From assembly GCA_001599915.1 (NCBI GenBank), contig BCIG01000001.1, forward strand, positions 372,001 through 436,000: a stretch of DNA of 64,000 nt, given 5' to 3'. Both the position numbers and the translations under genes were made by a program. The stretch is from Symbiotaphrina buchneri. Lineage: Eukaryota > Ascomycota > Symbiotaphrinales > Symbiotaphrinaceae. How positions within the stretch are numbered: the stretch's first letter is position 1; the number at the start of each line of letters is the position of its first letter. Of the stretch, positions 22,328 to 34,067 are shown one piece after another. Under the pieces are notes generated by a model. It worked only from the letters and a program-made list of their open reading frames with translations. It ran no database searches and was not told where the DNA came from.

Positions 22328-24846
22328 CTACCTGGCAGATTTCACAACCATGCCTCTGGCTCTGACCCTCTCTTCCTTGTTGAGTTTCCACATGACGGCG
22401 CTAAAGCCCTCATCGTCGAGCTCCTGCACCTCTTCCCACTCATCCTCCTCTAGATTCATGATCAAGCAGATCTGCACACATCTCACAAATGCATCTCTGA
22501 GTCCGTACCTCCCTCCCTTGACCGCCACTCCCACAAGGCCGGAGACATCCCTTTCTAGCCTCACAGCACCTAACTCGTTGATTCTGCCCGAGAGACTCCA
22601 CAACCGCTTTTCCAAGACCCTCGCAAGATAACTGGTAGTAGTCGTCAACAACTTATCGGCATTCCGATCCGTCAAGATTCGCTTCAGGGGCTGCATTAGA
22701 GCATCCCAGCTCTGCTCAAAGCGTGCTTTGACTTGACCATCCGCGCCGACTGCGTCCTCTCCATCGGCATCGATGCCATCCTGAACATCGTCCTCGCGCA
22801 TGCGCGCTAATTCATCCTCGGAGATGGTATAATCCGCATCTCGGAAGGCGTCTGCGAGAAGGGGACGTAGACGTGGCTTGATTATTTGATTGAAGGCGAC
22901 GTGAATGCCATCGGCTATTAACTCGCCCGCCTTGCCTTCGAACGAAGTCTCCATTGACTTTAGAGCAGAGCTAACAAACGCCGCGTCGGAGTCAAACGGA
23001 AAGGTATCTGCCAGAGACACAATACCTTCTCGATTAGAAGTGCTGGGATTCTGCCCGCTGTGGGAAGCTACTATCCGCTTGATGTAGTCGGTTGCAACAT
23101 CGAGGTTATTCAGCAGGACCAGAAATGCGACAATCTTGTCCTCAGGGGGCGGAGCCCCTTGGACAGCGCCTTTTGGATAGCTTTCATCCCGCATCTTCCG
23201 TTGGATCATACCCACAAAGTCAGAACCAAGCACGCGCGCAATGGTTGGAACGACACCGGACACAACAGCTCTTTGAGATGTTGCCAGAGAGCGCTGGAGC
23301 ACATTGTTCACGATGTACATGACGTCGTCTACAGCAGACGTAATGAATGGTGGATTGGATTCCGGTGTTTTGGAGAGATTGAGGGAGAGGTCCGTTGGCG
23401 GCTCGTCCAGCTGGAATGCCTTCTCCACGGACCGACGAACGAAGAACGTGGTCATTGCATTGAACGGACCGATCAACTTGTCTGAGACCTTTTTGTTGAG
23501 GGTGGAGGTCACAAGAAGTTCCGGTAATTCCAGGGGCGGTAATGGTGCTTCAGGTGCATCTTCTGGTTGAGGTTCCTGAGCAGATGTCAGTAGGGATTGA
23601 GAGACACGAAGGGATGACCTACCATGCATTTGGTAGCCAAGAAACGACAGTACAAGGACCAACGACCCAGCATAACAGCGATTTCGCTGAGCATGCTGTC
23701 TACCTCTTTCATGTCCACCCCTTCGTCCTCGCTAACACGTCTGTCGCCAGAGTCCCTGTTCATTGGCGAGTTGGCGCGTGGTGTGTTTGAACTATTCCTC
23801 TGCACTGGCAAAAAGCTCTGCACCAAGAAAGAGAAGGCGTAAGATCGAATATCTCTCAATCGACGATCGATATTGCGTTCATCGCTCCAAGTATCCAGGA
23901 TGATCCCGCCCTGAAGATCCGCTTCTAATTGCAGCCGCTCGATGACCTTGACCATTTTTCCCATTCCATAGTGTCGTTCGACAAGCGCACCGTGGCCATC
24001 CACAATCTGTGCTATATGTTCGAACAGTTTTGTGAGGGCACTTGCGTAAAAGAAGCTGTCCATCCTTTGGGCCCCGCCGGTACCAGAATTAAGGTTAGCC
24101 CTGGCTCTCGATGCCACTCCTTCACAAACATATCTTCCATAGATATCCAGACCGACATTTGATTTTCCAATAAGAGGGAACAACTTGAAAAAGCGTGTCA
24201 CTTTCGCCCCGTCGCCTTCTTTGGCAGCTTTCTCGAATTCCCTAAGGAAAAGGCCGCAAAGAGATTCGGCTGTGTTCTCCAACGTCACACTTGGAGGGTC
24301 AGGCACTTCAGATGTGGGCACAACCTCTTCCGCAAAAGACCCATCGACGATCTCCCTTGGTATCTTCAGCGCCCTGCTTAAATACCCGGCGGCCGTCTCC
24401 CAATCTTGAGGGGCACCCATAGACCCTGTGACGCCCAGCACGCATGCCTTCAACTCGGCAACCTGCTCCACAACCTCTAATGTAGCTTTGACGCGCGACT
24501 GCTCTAAGTCAAGCCTTTTGACAGCACTCGAGATGCGGTTTGCCGTGCCGGCAGCGTTTGAGAGCATGTCATTGCTAATTGCACGGGTATTCGTGGCTTG
24601 TGATCCCAAATGAGCTCTTAGAATGTCGAGTCGACCCAGTTCTCGCGAGAGATCCCTTTGCGATTCCACCAGAGTATTCAGACGTGCGGTTACCGTGGCT
24701 TCTTGCTTGCTGAGATGTGCCAACGTGGCACGGATCTCAGCGATTGAGCCCGCTTTGTCAATGTCCAAAGGTGCGTAACCTCCTTCAATCTTTTCAACAT
24801 GGCCATTGGGCCAGGACTGGCCGTTGGGAAGGCCATTCAGGGACAT
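22328..24846 (-). CDS. COG4: Conserved oligomeric Golgi complex subunit 4
   Basis: Subunit of the COG tether for retrograde traffic within the Golgi. Exons 23623-24846 and 22328-23575; 823 aa. Intron of 47 nt (gtaggt...ctcag), phase 0; without it the two halves read as separate frames. The N-terminal part has a coiled-coil region (IAEIRATLAHLSKQEATVTARLNTL) that joins the lobe-A bundle. The central COG4 domain has FFYASALTKLFEHIAQIVD and YAFSFLVQSFLP. The C-terminal helical domain ends with LNKEERVRARGMVVKSAR. PMR1 ends only 125 bp away on the opposite strand, so the two Golgi genes are convergent. Confidence 0.93.
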
Positions 24847-25141
24847 TAGGATCTTCCAATATCCATCAAGGGCAGCAAACTGTACCTGTCAGTAACTCAG
24901 GAGGAACGAACGATGCCATTCTGGTAGATTACGCGCCAGTACAGTGAACCGAATCACGTGACTTATCATAACCCCAGAGCAATGAAGAGGAGGATTTATA
25001 TTATTAGACACAGGTGCAATGTAGGAAATCTACACATACACTGACGAAAGCGTGTGACGCCTCGTTGTTGATATTATATGGAGAATAGTTCAGTGTCATG
25101 CCTCATTTCATCGTCACGCACATCATAAGTGCTGGTACTAA

Positions 25142-26498
25142 TTACAGAGATGAATCTCTCTTGTCCCTGTTTACGAATACATGACCTAACCCACCGTCTC
25201 CAGTGACTTGCTCTGCGGCAACCTGCACAGGCCGACTGCTTTGCTCACTGTGCAACGCCTCTTCCTTGGACTTGTCACTGCCATTGACCTCGTTGCTTGC
25301 CTTGTTTTCCACTGGTGCAATCTCAGAGCTTTTGGCCTCAGCGGCAACGTCCGCTCGTTGCTGTCCCTTTCCGCGCTGCTGCTCTTCAAGCATTCGCCGA
25401 ACATCCTTCTCGTGGGCACTTGACAACTTAAGGGCAGAATCAATTTCGCGCGTAACTTCATCAACTTCGTCGTCTAAGCCCTCCGCTCTGCTCTTGGGAG
25501 GCTGCATTTGATCGACTGGTCCTTTTTCTGGATGTGTGCTTCGCCAGAGCTTCTCTAACTCTTCGCCCCAACCGAGTGCTTGAGCGAGTTTCCGAACGCC
25601 CGCATCACAATCATCTAGAATGAGGACATCGTCAGGTTGGGTGCCTAGACTGCCTACTCTCTCTAGATTGATTAAGACTCTACAATCAATTAGCGCTCGC
25701 CGCATTGGTTTCCCAGAATTCGTGCACTTACCTAGGACAACCATCTCTAACAAAACTCGGCAGACTAGCAAAGGGCTGAACAGTCAGACTCGTCCCCATG
25801 ACAATGCAGAGATCAGCTTCATAAGGCACGGATTTGTTGTTATGGAACTCTTCCGGTAGTGCTTCACCAAAGAACACAATCTCTGGCTTCACTAGTCCGT
25901 TACAGTTCTTGCAATGTGGGACTTCAGCCTTCTGCACCGCTACTTGCATAAGATCCTCTGGATATGGCGTCTTGCAGTCTATGCAGCTTTGTCTCGCAAA
26001 ACTTCCATGTGCCTCGATAATTTTATCCCCCGGAACTCCTGCTTCCCGTTCTAGACAGTCGATATTCTGAGTGAAATGCTTAAGCAGCAGGCCTTTGTCG
26101 GATAAAAGACGAATAAATGCATGTGTTATAGTAGGCTTGTATTTTCCAGGATACAGTTCTTGAGCGAGCTTATAGAAGGGATAAGGGTTCTGGCGAAAGT
26201 AAGATATATCGAAGACAGCCTCGGCGTACGGCAAGTTTAGGCGGGCGAGATTGGCATATAGACCTGTGTCCGGAGATCGAAAATCAGGTATGCCCGCAGA
26301 TGTGCTGATACCAGCTCCGACCTTCCCGTTGTGAGAGCAGCCCTATCGCCACAGCCGCGCAGGGAGATTACTTACCATTGTGACGATGCGTTTTGCTTTA
26401 CCTTCCTTGATATATTTGGCGACGCCATCGATGGTTCTGCTCTCCAGCGTCTGTGGTGGAACGCTCTCATCCACTGGTGTTGACGACTCTTGACCCAT
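25142..26498 (-). CDS. HST2: NAD-dependent protein deacetylase, SIRT2/Hst2 type
   Basis: Class I sirtuin. Exons 26376-26498, 25732-26321 and 25142-25679; 416 aa. The start ATG (MGQESSTPVDES) is chosen over an upstream ATG because it matches the usual Hst2 N-terminus. Motifs: VGAGIS (assembled across intron 1), GIPDFRSPDTGLYANL, FTQNID, the catalytic histidine in EAHGSFA, and a zinc site made of two CxxC pairs (CIDC and CKNC). Then come KPEIVFFGE, GTSLTV and the C-terminal NLERVG and DDVLILDDCD parts that bind NAD. The last 130 residues are charged, Glu/Lys/Ser-rich and probably disordered. The cytosolic/nuclear role is inferred from the family. The gene is divergent from MCM4. Confidence 0.94.
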
Positions 26499-27085
26499 CC
26501 TGCCCCGCCGTGGCTTTTGGTGACTATGTCTCTCTCTGCGACGGCGACCTATGATGACTGCTGCCCCTCGCAACGCTTCCTAGAGAGGAGCACAAAATCC
26601 TCATATACCTTTTGGAATGGAGCACCGGCAACAGAAGATAACCAGATGATGTTGGCGATTCCTGTCTGCACTGATAATCAATATAACTGGCGCTCGTGCA
26701 AAACCTATCAGCTCTGTTTTGTGCCATGTCTGTGCACACTGCCCCTCCACCATTTATGTCATTGCTTGAAAAGTACGAGGTAAAGCAGGGTATGAATACG
26801 AAGTTTCGCAGGTAAGGTACCGTTCCGTGATCCGTACGAGTAAAGTACGCTAGAGATAAAGTGCTCGCATAACGCTAGCCATATCTGGGCTTATAGTGAC
26901 TTGACGCGCCGAGGCCTGACGCGAAAAGACGCGTTCTTGCTTCTTGCGCGCTCCATCCCCTTATCCTCGCCTGCTGATTATTCCCTCTCAACTATCCAGA
27001 CCGTCATCCAACCAACCTTCCCTCACCATTTTGCAAGAGCAGTCTTCGTTCAGATCTATCTGAAACTGAGGAAGCTCCAAGCAAG
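26499..27085. promoter_or_regulatory. Divergent promoter region HST2/MCM4
   Basis: Intergenic region of 587 bp. Its notable content is the ACGCG cluster at 26904-26934, listed separately. The rest shows no gene. Confidence 0.5.
26904..26934 (+). promoter_or_regulatory. ACGCG (MBF/MCB-type) box cluster upstream of MCM4
   Basis: Three ACGCG cores lie in 31 bp: ACGCG at 26904, ACGCGAAAA at 26919 and a full ACGCGT at 26929. They end about 150 bp before the MCM4 start codon. In yeasts such boxes bind MBF (Mbp1/Swi6 family) and drive G1/S expression of replication genes, MCM genes among them. The motif is seen directly; its function here is inferred. Confidence 0.6.
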
Positions 27086-30000
27086 ATGTCTTCTCCCACT
27101 GCCCGCCGATCGCAAAGGAACTCTGCATCTGCAACGCCAGTCCGGCAGGCAAATGGCTCCCAAAGGGCGCCTGCAAGCTCCCCCTTGGGGTCCAACACCG
27201 CACAATCTCCAAATGGAACAGCAGCATCACAGAATTCTTCTGCAGGGGATACTCCGCGTGCTTCGAGGCAACTTGCGCAGTCGTCACCGCTATTCTACCA
27301 GTCGTCCCCTGCGAATGGTGTCGGCCCTGGAGATGCGATGGACATTGTGAGCTCGCCGCTCCGACAAGTCTCAAACGCGCAGGATGGAATCGCTGGCAGA
27401 CTCCTCCCGGGAGGTTCGTTCGCTCTATAGTACAGAGATAACTATATCAGACATGCTAACTCGGTTTTTTGCAGACTCATCTCCTATACGATACGCCTCC
27501 AGTTCAAGCCCATTACACCACACAAATGAGCCCGGCCGGCAGAGACTGAATGACTTGAGTAGCAGCAGTGGACTTTTTGTCCACTCTTCGCGGTCTGGAG
27601 CACCGGGCGCTTCAGTTTTGAACAACTCTCGTCGCGGTGACATACACTCTGACTTGATCGGGTCTACCCCAGCCCGCCGTCGCCGTCTCTTTGTCGATGA
27701 GAACGGCATGCCTGTCAACGATGATCACGCTGGTTCCGATGCGGCGACGTTCTCTAATGCCGAGCCTAATACATCAGATGCTGATGCCCTTGGCGGTACC
27801 TCTACCAGGGTGATCTGGGGCACTAATGTTTCGATCCAAGACACAATGTCCTCGTTCAAAAACTTCCTCCTTAATTTCTCGAAGAAGTACCGCATGTGGG
27901 CCGACGGTGCCACGGAGCAAGAGACCAATATGCCTGATAGCCAAGGTAACGTGAAGGAATATGTCGAAATGATGCGCAACATGCGGCAACTCGGTCTCAC
28001 AGGGCTAAACCTGGATCTGCGTAATTTGAAAGCTTATCCACCAACTCTGAAGCTATGGCATCAGCTGCAGAATTACCCGCAAGAAGTTGTCCCCCTGATG
28101 GATCAAGCAGTCAAGGACCTGATGGTGGAACAAGCAACTAAAGAGATGAACGAGCTCAGAGCTGAGAGGCAGAGGAACGGTCAACCTGCTCGGCGTGGCC
28201 TGTCTAGTTCAATGCCACCAATGCCGAGTTCTGAAGCCCCGTCGCCAGCCACAGACGCTGCGACGCCTGCAGCAGCACAGGATATCCCGGACCTGCTAGC
28301 AGATGTGGAGGCAAGGACTTATAGAATCAGGCCTTTCGGCTTGGACAAGACGATCAATCTGCGGGATCTCAATCCTTCTGATATGGATAAAATGATTAGC
28401 ATCAAAGGACTAGTCATCCGGACTACACCTATCATTCCGGACATGAAAGAAGCATTCTTCCGCTGCCAGGTGTGCAATCATACAGTCGTCGTCACGATTG
28501 ACAGAGGCAAAATCGCTGAGCCTACCAAATGTCCACGACGTATCTGCGACTCGCCCAACTCAATGCAGATTGTCCATAACCGGTCAAGCTTCGCGGACAA
28601 GCAGGTCATCAAGCTTCAAGAAACTCCAGATCATGTGCCGGACGGACAGACACCCCACTCAGTCTCGCTATGCGCGTATGATGAGCTCGTGGATGTTTGC
28701 AAAGCAGGTGATAGAATAGAGGTTACGGGTATCTTCCGCTGCACACCTGTTCGCATCAACCCTAGGCAGAGGACGATCAAAAGCTTGTTCAAGACATATG
28801 TCGACGTTCTACACATTCAAAAGGTTGACAAGAAACGTGTCGGGATTGATGTGTCCACTGTTGAAGAAGAGCTGGCCGACCAGATCGCGGAGTCAGTTGA
28901 AGAAACCAGAAAGGTTACTGAGGAGGAAGAGGAGAAGATTAGGGCGACAGCCGCGCGGCCCGATGTGTACGAGCTCCTCTCACGTTCGTTAGCACCGAGC
29001 ATCTACGAGATGGACGACGTGAAGAAAGGCATCCTGCTGCAACTGTTTGGAGGTACAAACAAATCGTTCGAAAAAGGAGGAAGTCCGAAATACAGAGGCG
29101 ACATAAACGTCCTTCTCTGTGGTGATCCCTCAACTTCCAAGTCTCAGCTGTTGCAATATGTACACAAAATTGCCCCTCGAGGAGTGTACACAAGTGGGAA
29201 AGGTTCTTCCGCTGTCGGTTTGACGGCCTATGTCACTCGCGATCCCGAGACCAGACAGGTGGTCCTCGAATCCGGTGCTCTGGTCCTGTCTGATGGCGGT
29301 ATCTGCTGCATCGACGAGTTTGACAAGATGAACGACTCCACTCGGTCAGTCCTGCACGAGGTGATGGAACAGCAGACGGTGTCCATTGCTAAGGCTGGTA
29401 TCATCACGACACTGAATGCTCGGACTAGCATTCTTGCGTCTGCCAACCCTATCGGCAGCAAATATAATCCAAATCTGCCCGTGCCCCAGAATATTGATCT
29501 ACCTCCGACACTGTTATCGCGTTTCGATCTGGTCTACCTGGTGCTAGATCGAATCGATGAGCAAAACGACCGGAGACTGGCAAAACACTTGGTTGGTATG
29601 TATCTCGAGGATACACCCGAGAACGCAAGCAACGAGGAAATTCTGGTAAGCGTATCTTTTGAATGCACTGTACAATCTGCTAATGTGAGAATCAGCCCGT
29701 GGAATTCTTGACCTCGTATATCTCTTATGCTCGGACTAAGATTCAGCCGCGGATCACCGAGGAGGCTTCGCAAGAATTGGTGCGCTGCTACGTGGAGATG
29801 CGCAAACTGGGTGAAGATGTGCGTGCTGCGGAGCGTCGCATCACTGCCACCACTCGTCAGCTTGAATCCATGATTCGTCTGTCCGAAGCTCATGCAAAAA
29901 TGCGTCTATCTGAGTGGGTCACGGCGGACGATGTCATCGAAGCCGTGAGACTCATTAAGTCTGCGCTGAAACAAGCCGCTACCGATTCCCGGACCGGATT

Positions 30001-30280
30001 GATTGACATGAGCTTGTTGACAGAAGGCACGAGTGCCAGCGAGCGCAGGAAGAAGCAGGATCTGAAGAATGCGATTGTTGCCCTGCTGGATGACATGACC
30101 CGGCAGGGAGGGACGGCCCGTTACGGCGAGGTGTTGAGGCAGCTAGGAGAGCAAAGCAGCGCCCCGGTGGAAGCCAACGAGTTTGCAGAGGCGCTGAGGT
30201 CATTGGAGCAGGAGGGTCAAGTGATGGTGGCAGGCGACGGGCACAGGAGGAGCATTCGCAGGGTAACAGGAGTGGTGTAG
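27086..30280 (+). CDS. MCM4: DNA replication licensing helicase subunit MCM4
   Basis: Subunit of the MCM2-7 replicative helicase. Exons 27086-27413, 27475-29645 and 29696-30280; 1027 aa. Intron 1 is 61 nt with branch gctaac; intron 2 is 50 nt. The Ser/Pro-rich N-terminal tail (residues 1-200, many SSP sites) is typical of MCM4 and a target for CDK/DDK. The MCM N-domain reads RPFGLDKTINLRDLNPSDMD, with a zinc finger CQVC...CPRRICDSPNS. The AAA+ core has Walker A GDPSTSKSQLLQYV, Walker B CCIDEFDKMND, sensor SANPIGSKYNPN and arginine finger LLSRFDLVYLVLD. A small winged helix closes the protein. The paralogue call rests on FGLDKTINLRDLNPSDMDKM. Its promoter holds an ACGCG cluster. Confidence 0.96.
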
Positions 30281-31226
30281 CATTGTGATGAGTGAAGGAA
30301 GAGCACATGGTATTGTTTCATCGGAGTCTTCGTCATGACGTGTTAATGGGGCGTTTTGATTTCTCGTTGTGATTATGGCTATGGGTGATATCTCTTAGGA
30401 GCCGGCTGTGTTTCAATGATCGATAGCTATGGAGTTAATGCAAGTCAATGAGAGATGTCCATCAACTACGACACTCCGTCGAAGATGCAAAATAACCGAT
30501 GCATAAAAATAATACCGGCTGGTGACGCACACTGCTTCGGGGAGAATTTCTGCACGGACGTATGGAAAAGGGGCAGAAGCCCATGATTGTTCCCACGTGG
30601 ACCAGCAGGAGTTCAGGTAAGTGGTGATGGTTACTCAATTGTATTATTCGCATAAGGCACGAAATAAGGTGGATAAATTGATTGCAGTTGTCGCTGCTTG
30701 GATATCCAGGGAGCTTTAGCCAAGGTAAGGCAGGCAGTTGTTTAAGTGTTGTTGGAAAGGGAGCAACAGGAGCGAGCATAAGAGGGCATGTGCTCCATCT
30801 TCACATGCTCATTGGACTAGATCGTTCTGGGCGCCCCGGGACGCTGGTGCAAAAGCGGCGTAGCGAGGCTTGACTCTGCACTTCCCAGCTTCCATAGAAC
30901 ATCGGACCTCTGGAGCCACAAGCTGCTTTGACTGTATCACTAGGAGTACTGCGGACCCTCATTCACTTCCTTCCCCTTGCCCTTACCCATTATTGGTTCG
31001 TCCCATGATTTGAGGCTAGCAATGCCCACAATGCTTGCTCCGCACATTGTATCATAGTCTCTTTTCTGTTCTTCTTTCTCTCTTTCTTCTCTTCTATAGA
31101 GGCCGCAATTGCGCCGTTTCGATTGCTGCTCTCTCAGGTCGGGTTCAGAGGTTCAATCCACTCTCCCAAGAGGTTCAATTGTGCCGAATGTTGTCCAATT
31201 GAACGCAATCTACGTCCGGTATCGCC
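30281..31226. promoter_or_regulatory. Intergenic MCM4/VTC4, upstream region of VTC4
   Basis: A 946-bp stretch without a gene. It contains a palindromic CACGTG at 30594-30599 (listed separately) and a long CT-rich tract at about 31058-31096, followed by a direct repeat of gaggttcaat (31148 and 31171). CT-rich tracts just upstream of the start are common in fungal promoters and 5' UTRs. Confidence 0.5.
30594..30599 (+). promoter_or_regulatory. CACGTG E-box, possible Pho4-type site
   Basis: The CACGTG palindrome within CCCACGTGGA lies about 630 bp upstream of the VTC4 start. In yeast, VTC genes belong to the phosphate-starvation regulon, controlled by the bHLH factor Pho4 through CACGTG/CACGTT. 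The link here is inference; a single 6-bp site can occur by chance. Confidence 0.35.
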
Positions 31227-33845
31227 ATGAAGTACGTCATGCCTTGCCCCGCAGATATCCTCCGGATCCCCTCAAAAGCTAACCTTCGCAATTTTGACGG
31301 GTAGGTTCGGCCAGCAGCTCCGTACTTCTCTAATCAAGGACTACTATCACTACTATATCGCGTATGATGACTTGAAGGAGGCTTTGAAGAAGCCGTACGA
31401 GACCGAACCTACGCGCGAGAACCCGCACCCGAAGCGCCAGGCATGGACGGAAGAAGATGAGAAACAATTTGTGGCCCAGCTGGAGGGGGAACTCGGCAAG
31501 GTCTTCACCTTCCAGAGAGTGAAGAGTGGAGAGATTGTGCGACGGATCAAAAGCTGCGAGAAGGAGGTCACCGAAGTGCTTGCGAAGCTCAACCAGGCCG
31601 ATGGGACAACGAGGAGGCAGAGCCGAGATGTCTCGGCAGACATCCCGACGGAGGACGACTTCCAGATGTTGGAAGAGGATCTGAGTGACGTGATAGCCGA
31701 CGTACACGATCTGGCTAAGTTCACGCAGCTCAATTACACTGGCTTCCAGAAGATCATAAAGAAACACGATGTTAGTGACTATTTTTCGGCCAGCTGGGTC
31801 GGAGACTAATCAATCGAGTGTTCCAGAAACAAACCGGGTGGCATCTGAAGCCTGTCTTCGCGACGAGGCTAAAGGCGAAGCCCTTTTTCCAGGACAACTA
31901 CGATGCTTTCATCGTCAAATTATCCAGGCTCTACGATCTTGTTCGTACCAGAGGCAACCCCACCAAAGGGGACGCCTCGGCCGGTGGCGGGCAACAGAAT
32001 TTCGTCCGCCAGACAACCAAGTACTGGGTGCATCCTGATAACATCACGGAACTGAAACTCATCATCCTCAAGGTCTGGCGCATACCTGGAATTGTTGAAC
32101 GATTATTAACCTGCCATAGCATCTTCCCGTTTTGGTCTTCAATCCAAGCAAAGAGTTCGAGCCGAAAGACTCGGCCATCTCTTCCATCTACTACGACAAC
32201 ACGGATACCTGGGAACTTTACATGGGCCGTCTCAAGAAGACCGAAGGTGCGGAAGCCATTCGTCTGAGATGGTATGGCGGGATGGAGAACGAGACCATCT
32301 TCGTCGAGCGCAAAACGCACCGGGAGGATTGGACAGGGGAGAAGTCCGTGAAGGCTCGATTTTTCAATCAAGGAGAAGAATGTCAATGCTTTCATGAGAG
32401 GCGAGATGACAGTCGAACAAGTTTTCGAGAAGATGCGCAAAGAAGGGAAAAAGAGTGAGGAGGAGATTGCAGATCTCGAGCAGCTAGCACGCGAGATTCA
32501 GTACAGGGTGATCACCCGGAGTCTCGTCCCCGTGACTCGGTCATTCTACAATCGGACGGCCTTTCAACTTCCAGGAGATGCACGTGTACGAATATCTCTG
32601 GACACTGAACTCACAATGGTCCGCGAAGACAACCTGGACGGTAGGAAAAGAGCAGGCAATAACTGGCGGAGAATGGATATTGGCATCGATTACCCATTCT
32701 CGCAGCTGCCGCCAGAGGATGTGGAGCGCTTCCCATATGCTGTGCTGGAAGTGAAACTGCAGACGCAGATGGGCCAAGAGCCACCCCAGTGGGTCCGTGA
32801 TCTGACGGCCAGCCATCTTGTTGAAGCTGTCCCGAAGTTCAGTAAATTTATTCACGGAACTGCTACGCTTTTCCCAAACCGCATCAAGCTCCTTCCGTAC
32901 TGGATGCCTCAGATGGACGTCGATATCCGCAAGCCTGTCAGCCACCATTTCGGCATCGAACATCCTGGCCAGTCAACAAGTTATTCCACCAGCGAGCAGA
33001 CACTCGACGAGGATACTGATGATGAGATGGACAATGAGGAACGGACCGTCATCGGCGAAGATATGGAGAATGATGAAAGCATCCAACGTCTGCGGGCCGC
33101 TCGTGACGCCCTCGAGCAGCAGGAACAGGAGCGGCAGCGCGATTACCCCGAAACGGCCAACTCGCTGGACATGGAGGAACGTATCTCCGCCCAGCCGCTG
33201 GCACACCCCGACGATTATCCGCTGTACGACAGCGACGACGAGGAAGATGATCTCGAGGAAGCGCGACGTGTCGGCGGTTGGCAGTACCACAAGCTTCTGC
33301 TCCAGAAGCACCTTGGTATGCTGGGCCAGCATGTCCTCGCTGCCGCCCACAAGCTCGTCCCTGGTCCGAAGCCGACGCCGATTCCTGGGCCAGACCTCCC
33401 GCAGGCTCGCCGATTCAAAGCGCCTAAGGGCAAGAGTACGTGGCTTTCCTCTCCTAAACTATCCTATCACTGCATGATCACTGACACCCCGACAGAAATC
33501 CATGTCCCTGTCCGAGTCGAACCCAAAGTCTACTTCGCCAACGAGCGCACCTTCCTGTCCTGGCTCGAGTTCAGCATCATCATCGGCTCCATTGCCGCGA
33601 CGCTGCTCAACTTCGGCGACCGCGTCTCCCTCGCCGCGGCGTGGGGCTTCACCGCCGTCGCCGCGCTTGCCATCCTCTACTCCTTGGCGCTGTATCTGTA
33701 TCGTGTGAGGTGGATCAGGAGCCGGCGGGCGGCTAGGTATTATGACAAGTATGGCCCTACCGGGCTGTGTATTGGCCTGTTGGCCGCCGTCTTGGTGAAC
33801 TTCGGGTTCCGCGTACGCCAGGAGGGGTGGTTCGAGAAGTGGTAG
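31227..33845 (+). CDS. VTC4: Vacuolar transporter chaperone 4, polyphosphate synthase (frame broken by one base)
   Basis: Catalytic subunit of the VTC complex, which makes polyphosphate from ATP and moves it into the vacuole. Exons 31227-31231 (only ATGAA), 31305-31770, 31827-32072, 32120-33435 and 33496-33845. The SPX domain ([20 protein letters not shown]..., [15 protein letters not shown]) binds inositol pyrophosphates. The tunnel-shaped polymerase domain follows ([57 protein letters not shown]), then an acidic linker and the DUF202 membrane part with three helices. Oddity: in exon 4 the frame shifts at a run of five T (32360-32364). KSVKARF continues as [15 protein letters not shown] only one base out of frame. 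Removing one T would give a normal 793-aa protein. This may be a sequencing error or a real lesion. Confidence 0.9.
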
Positions 33846-34067
33846 ATTTGTATATATGTAAAACAAAAGGTAGTGGTGTAAATAATATTGGGTATGGGAT
33901 CGGTGACTGGACCCGGTGGTGGTATTTATAGAAGAATGGCAGTTCTGTTAATACGGCATCTGCGCTCACGATAGAAACTTGTCTTCAAACACTTTTTTTG
34001 AGCTTTCATTGGCATTAACAAACACTATACCACTACATTTAAACTGGCTACCCACGACATATGCACC

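Noticed and set aside
31148-31180. GGTTCAATCC resembling a tRNA B box
   Set aside because: No matching acceptor stem or A box surrounds it; it is part of a short direct repeat in the VTC4 upstream region.
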